From contig NZ_LJYG01000090.1 of assembly GCF_001440035.1 (NCBI RefSeq), positions 26,839 through 90,838 on the forward strand: DNA of 64,000 nt. Direction: 5' to 3'. The stretch is from Bradyrhizobium manausense (lineage in GTDB: Bacteria; Pseudomonadota; Alphaproteobacteria; Rhizobiales; Xanthobacteraceae). A model generated the notes under the pieces. It ran no database searches and had not been told where the DNA came from. It saw only the letters and a list, made by a program, of their open reading frames with translations. Numbering within the stretch: the stretch's first letter is position 1; every line of letters begins with the position of its first letter. The translations under genes and the position numbers were made by a program. Of the stretch, positions 58,708 to 64,000 are shown piece by piece.

Positions 58708-59667
58708 CTAGCTCGTGACACGCTCACCGCGGCCGTAGACCAGCAGCATGAAGATGATGACGAGGCCGTAGATCACCTGGCGGCCGGCCTCGGGCATGTC
58801 CATGATCGAGAGCACGCTGTTGAGCAGCACGATCAGCACGACGCCGATCAGCGTGCCGAGATAGCGGCCGCGGCCGCCCAGGATGTTGGTGCCCCCGATC
58901 ACCACCGCCGCGATCGACGGCAGCAGATAGGCATCTCCCATACCCTGATAGGCCTTGGTGGAGTAGCCGGCCAGCAGAACACCGGCGAGCGCGGCGGCAA
59001 GGCCGCAAAGGACGAAGCAGATCACGGTGACGCGTCGGGTGTCGACGCCGGCGAGATACGCGGCCGCCTCCTTGTTGCCGATGGCGTAGACGTAGCGTCC
59101 GAGCGCCGTGCGCTGGAGGATGATCGTGACGATCACAGATACTGCGGCCCAGACGAACAGGGCGTTGGGAATGCCGAGCGTGCGGTCGCCGGCCAGCATC
59201 CGCATCAGGTCTGTCGCAGCCGTCTGCGGAGCATAGCCGCCGGTATGCGCGACCATCAGGCCGCGCATGACAGCGTTGACGCCGAGGGTGAAGATCATCG
59301 AGGGCACGCGCAAGTAAGCGACCCCGATGCCGTTGATGAGACCGACCACGAGGCCGACGCCGAGCCCGACCGGAATGGCGAGCGGCCCGCCGATCGATGT
59401 TGCCATCATCGCGGCCGCGGCGAGCGTCCACGGCACCGACAGGTCGATCTGCGCGATCAGGATCACCATCATCATGCCGGCGGCGACAATGCCGAGGAAG
59501 GCGCCGATCTGGAGCTGCTGCAACAAATAGGTCGGCGACAACAGCGGCGCGCTGCCGAAACGGGCAAAGGTATAGACCGTGCCCGCCACCAGGATGACGA
59601 GGATGAACAGCGCCGCGATCAGGATCGGGCGGTCGTCGCGGGAGAGTCCGAGGGACGCGGTCGTCAT
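58708..59667 (-). CDS. Ribose-type ABC transporter permease
   Basis: The 319-residue inner-membrane protein has about nine hydrophobic helices and the RbsC-type motifs IDLSVPWTLAAAAMMA and AVVIGGTNILGGRGRYLGTL, near-repeat of those in the upstream permease. Its ATG (59667) overlaps the stop of that permease gene. The two would form a heterodimeric channel. Confidence 0.9.
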   Translation of the reverse strand: MTTASLGLSRDDRPILIAALFILVILVAGTVYTFARFGSAPLLSPTYLLQQLQIGAFLGIVAAGMMMVILIAQIDLSVPWTLAAAAMMATSIGGPLAIPVGLGVGLVVGLINGIGVAYLRVPSMIFTLGVNAVMRGLMVAHTGGYAPQTAATDLMRMLAGDRTLGIPNALFVWAAVSVIVTIILQRTALGRYVYAIGNKEAAAYLAGVDTRRVTVICFVLCGLAAALAGVLLAGYSTKAYQGMGDAYLLPSIAAVVIGGTNILGGRGRYLGTLIGVVLIVLLNSVLSIMDMPEAGRQVIYGLVIIFMLLVYGRGERVTS

Positions 59668-60765
59668 CGAAACAGCTCCAGCGTATTCTTGACACGCAAC
59701 ACGCCGAGCGCGCCGATGCAGACCGCCCCCAGCAGGATCAGGCCCTCGAACAGCGGCTGCAACAGCGGCGCGATGTCGAAGATGCGGAAGAAGAACGAGA
59801 TGACGCGCAGCACCATGGCGCCGAAGATCGAGCCGATGGCGCTGCCGGTGCCCCCTAACAGCGAGGTGCCGCCAATGACGACGGAGGCGATCGAGTTGAG
59901 CGTATAGGCGCCGGCCTGCGGGATGTCGGCATTGCCGGAAGAGGTCTGGATGGCGAGGAACAGGCCGCCGCAGCCGGCAAAGAAGCCGGCGAGCGTGAAG
60001 GCCGCGATCTTGGCGCGGTCGATCGGCAGGCCGGACATGTAGGCGGCGCCCTCGGCCGAGCCGACCGCATAGACGGCGCGGCCGAGCACGGAGCGGCGGA
60101 ACGGCACCCAGACCAGGAGCGCAATCAGGATCAGCAGCACGAACGGCACCGGGATCCAGGCGATCGGCGCAAACCAGGCCGCTGCGCCATCGCCAAAAAT
60201 ATGGACCGTCGCGGCGAAATCGCCGAGCGAGTTGGTCAGCGCCCAGTTGAGATCCTCGTCGATCTTGCCGCCCGGCGTCGGCCGCAGGAACAGCGCGATG
60301 CCGATATAAACAGCGCCGGTCGCAAGCGTCGCGATGATCGGCTGGATGCGTCCATAGACGACGATGCAGCCGTTGATGAAGCCGGCCAGCGCGCCGATCG
60401 CAAGGCACACGACGATCCCGAGCAGGATGCCGCTCACCCCGCCGGGAAAGGTGCCGAGGCCGAGATGCAGGCCGAAAATGTCGAGATGCAGCGGCGTGCC
60501 GCCCGCCCCCGTGAGCAGGTAGCTCGCAAAACACCCCACCATGGTCATGACGGCGCCCACGGAGAGATCCAGCCCCGACGCCAACACCGGCACGGTCTGG
60601 GCCATCGCCAGCATGGCGAGCGCAAAGATCTCGTCGCCGTTCTGCACCAGAACCGCCGACGAGAAGCCCTTGGGGTGCGCAAGATTGTAGAGCAGATAGA
60701 GGATGGTGAACAACAGGACGGCGGTGACGATGCCGATGTTCTGGCGAACCCGGATGGCGATATCG

Positions 60766-60773
<8 letters not shown>
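59664..60773 (-). CDS. Ribose-type ABC transporter permease
   Basis: The 369-residue inner-membrane protein has about nine hydrophobic helices and RbsC-type motifs: GLDLSVGAVMTMVGC and VVIGGTSLLGGTGSAIGS. It starts within the end of the ATPase gene (8-bp overlap) and ends overlapping the next permease, so the operon is translated as a unit. Confidence 0.9.
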
Positions 60774-62313
<1,540 letters not shown>

Positions 62314-62376
62314 GGCGGGCTCACGCAGCGGCGGCCCGGCAAAGGCCGGGCCGCAACCGTGACGTCTCCAGCAGGC

Positions 62377-63507
62377 TCACTGGGTATTCTTTTCGCTCTG
62401 CGACATGATCTCCGGCGCCGTGAAGTTGACGCCGCAGGGCGTGAACTGGTTCGGCGCGAAGAAGTTTGCATTCAGCTCCGGCCAGTAGTTCTCGCCGGGC
62501 TTGAGGTCCTTGTAGGTCGCGACTGGAATCGGGATCGAGATCAGCTGCGGCATGACATTGCCCTGCAGTGCCGAGATCGCCGCCTTGGTGGCGATCGCGA
62601 CCAGCGCCGGCGACTGGCCGTAGGACATGCCCTTGAGCCCGTCCTTGGCGTGATCGGCGATCTGCTTGCGGAACTCGTTCTCACCCTCGCCCGACATCGG
62701 CACGAAGGGGTGCTTGGCCGCCATCATCGCCTGCACGGTGCCGTCGGAGCCGCCTTGCGTGAACACGCCGTCGAAATGGCCGTGCACCGCGAGCGCATCC
62801 GCCGTCACCTTCTGCGAGGTGCCGGTGTCCCAATTGCCGACCACTTCAGTGATCTTGAAGCTGTTGCCCGGCGCTTCCATCACCTCGCGGAAGCCGAGAT
62901 GGCGGTCGCGGTCGACGGAATTGCCCGGCAGGCCGCGCACCTCGAGAATGTCGCCGCTCTTCTTACCGCTCTCATCGATCAGCCATTTCGCCGACATGCG
63001 GCCCATTTCCTTCTGGTCCTCGTTGACCATCATCACCTTGTCGGTGTCGAGGACGTTGTCGAAGGGCACCACGACCACGTTGTTCTTGTCGGCGAGACGG
63101 ATGATGCGGTCGAAGCCGTCAGGGGCGACCGCGATGGTGACGATGGCGTCAAAGCCCTGATTGATGAAGTCCTCCATCGCGCCGAGTTGCGCTGCAACAT
63201 CGGTGCCGGTGGAGACGACCTTGAACTCCTTGATGTTCTCCTTGATGCCCGGCTGCGCGGCGAAGGCCTTCGCGGTCTTCACCATCTGGATGCGCCAGGT
63301 GTTGCCGACGAAGCCGTTGACGAGGGCGATCTTGTAGGGACCGGGCTTCTTGTCCCACTGGAAGAACTTGGTCTCGGATGACCAGGGCTTGAAACATCCG
63401 GGATCGGCGCCCGGACCGGACACAACCTTGGGCCCTGCGAGGGCGCTGACGGAGGACAGCAACAGGCCAACGCAGGCGAGCCCCGTAAAACGAAGCGTCC
63501 AAACCAT
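62377..63507 (-). CDS. Sugar ABC transporter substrate-binding protein
   Basis: The 376-residue periplasmic protein has a signal peptide (about 1-24, ALAG) and a ribose-binding-protein fold: YKIALVNGFVGNTWRIQMVK, FINQGFDAIVTIAVAP, FDGVFTQGGSDGTVQAMMAA. It is the first gene of the operon leading to the ATPase and two permeases. The ATG at 63507 has AGGAGA upstream; the frame runs to 63624 but the extra part is not family-like. A sugar or sugar alcohol is the likely ligand. Confidence 0.9.
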   Translation of the reverse strand: MVWTLRFTGLACVGLLLSSVSALAGPKVVSGPGADPGCFKPWSSETKFFQWDKKPGPYKIALVNGFVGNTWRIQMVKTAKAFAAQPGIKENIKEFKVVSTGTDVAAQLGAMEDFINQGFDAIVTIAVAPDGFDRIIRLADKNNVVVVPFDNVLDTDKVMMVNEDQKEMGRMSAKWLIDESGKKSGDILEVRGLPGNSVDRDRHLGFREVMEAPGNSFKITEVVGNWDTGTSQKVTADALAVHGHFDGVFTQGGSDGTVQAMMAAKHPFVPMSGEGENEFRKQIADHAKDGLKGMSYGQSPALVAIATKAAISALQGNVMPQLISIPIPVATYKDLKPGENYWPELNANFFAPNQFTPCGVNFTAPEIMSQSEKNTQ

Positions 63508-63960
63508 ATCTCTTCTCCTGAGCTTTTGTTTCCACCCATAATGCGGCGCAATGGCCAAGCCGGGAATTGGGCTTCCCGTGCAATTTACCGCGCTAGGATG
63601 CCACGCAACCTCCGAGGCGCACAAGCCGAATGCCGGTCATGGGCCCTGCCCTGCTGCAACGCGTGAAGCGATGCCATCGCATCTGCGGAAAGCGATATCG
63701 CGTCGCGGCGAAGCTGAAAACCCACGCGCGACAGGCGGATGTTCGCCTCCACCCCGATGCAATGCCGAGGAATGATTGCGAACCAAAGCACGGCCCGGCG
63801 CAAAAGAATGAGACTCAGGGAAAAATTCCGACGCGATCACGCTCGGCTGCATGCATCCGAATTGCCTAGTGCGGCGCATGTTGACTTTCGGAATCGCCCT
63901 CCAAATACTTGCCGGAAAACATAAGACCAGTCGCAAATGACTGATCCGAGGGAGGATAGG
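63508..63960. other. Divergent intergenic region
   Basis: No gene is supported. It must hold the promoter for the leftward sugar transporter operon and the rightward gene at 63961. I see no palindromes of note. Confidence 0.4.
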
Positions 63961-64000
63961 ATGCCGACTTCACGCAGGCAGCTGCTGAAGGGTACGGCGG
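63961..64000 (+). CDS. Start of a Tat-exported protein (cut by the window end)
   Basis: The ATG at 63961 has GAGGGAGG upstream. The first 13 codons read MPTSRRQLLKGTA, the beginning of a twin-arginine signal peptide (SRRQLLK). The rest lies outside the window, so the product is unknown. It may be linked to the divergent sugar transporter. Confidence 0.7.
   Translation, partial: MPTSRRQLLKGTA

Overview
The window looks like a chromosome of a Bradyrhizobium-type alphaproteobacterium. The evidence is a high-GC flank, interspersed palindromic repeats of the kind common in that genus, leuA behind a leucine-rich leader peptide, branched-chain amino acid (Liv) and RbsABC-type ABC transporters, a TRAP binding protein, Tat-exported SMP-30 proteins and a complete Nit1C (nitrilase/nitrogen-starvation) cluster. 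The genus is inferred from gene content and remembered family resemblance, not from a search.

Layout. (1) 1-784: fdhD, possibly missing its first codons. (2) 1106-32789: an integrative element of about 31.6 kb in the 3' end of a tRNA-Lys(CTT) gene. A perfect 49-bp direct repeat bounds it (1106-1154 and 32741-32789); the intact tRNA is on the right, and a tyrosine integrase sits just inside the left repeat. (3) 32816-64000: chromosome with spy-like, dctP-like, leuL-leuA, an SMP-30 protein, ddl, an FAD oxidase, a Liv operon, a second SMP-30 protein, the Nit1C cluster with a divergent MocR-type regulator, a secreted alpha/beta hydrolase, and a ribose-type ABC transporter; the first codons of a Tat-exported protein end the window.

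The element is modular. From the left it carries the integrase; a DUF262-HEPN pair; a C5 methyltransferase / restriction enzyme / Vsr module with a ribbon-helix-helix gene and a LexA-box-like site; a plasmid-like replication block (repeat-rich DNA-binding protein, Rep-like protein, four exact 22-bp iterons); a ParDE-type toxin-antitoxin pair; an AlpA regulator; a dense array of perfect hairpins; a transfer-like block (VirD4/TraG-like ATPase, membrane coiled-coil protein, a second secretion-type ATPase fused to a DnaJ C-terminal domain, a replication-relaxation protein, a CCHC zinc-knuckle protein); a CHC2 primase-like protein; two large secreted proteins, one with an SGNH hydrolase domain and an S74 chaperone domain; and a seven-gene leftward operon built around a Rad50/SMC-like ATPase with a CPVC hook, three membrane proteins, a PD-(D/E)xK-like nuclease and a protein with a HEPN-like motif. 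A two-gene operon with its own LexA-box-like site closes the element.

How it may work together: Rep/iterons, primase and the replication-relaxation protein suggest that the excised form can replicate, the two ATPases and the hairpin region suggest DNA transfer, the ParDE pair and restriction module would stabilise it, and two SOS-like boxes could link parts of it to DNA damage. The most novel-looking parts are the SMC-centred operon, the ATPase-DnaJ fusion, a C-terminal tail shared by two otherwise unrelated proteins, and the two secreted proteins. On the chromosome, a perfect sigma-54 promoter ahead of the Nit1C cluster and a leucine attenuator ahead of leuA are the clearest regulatory signals.
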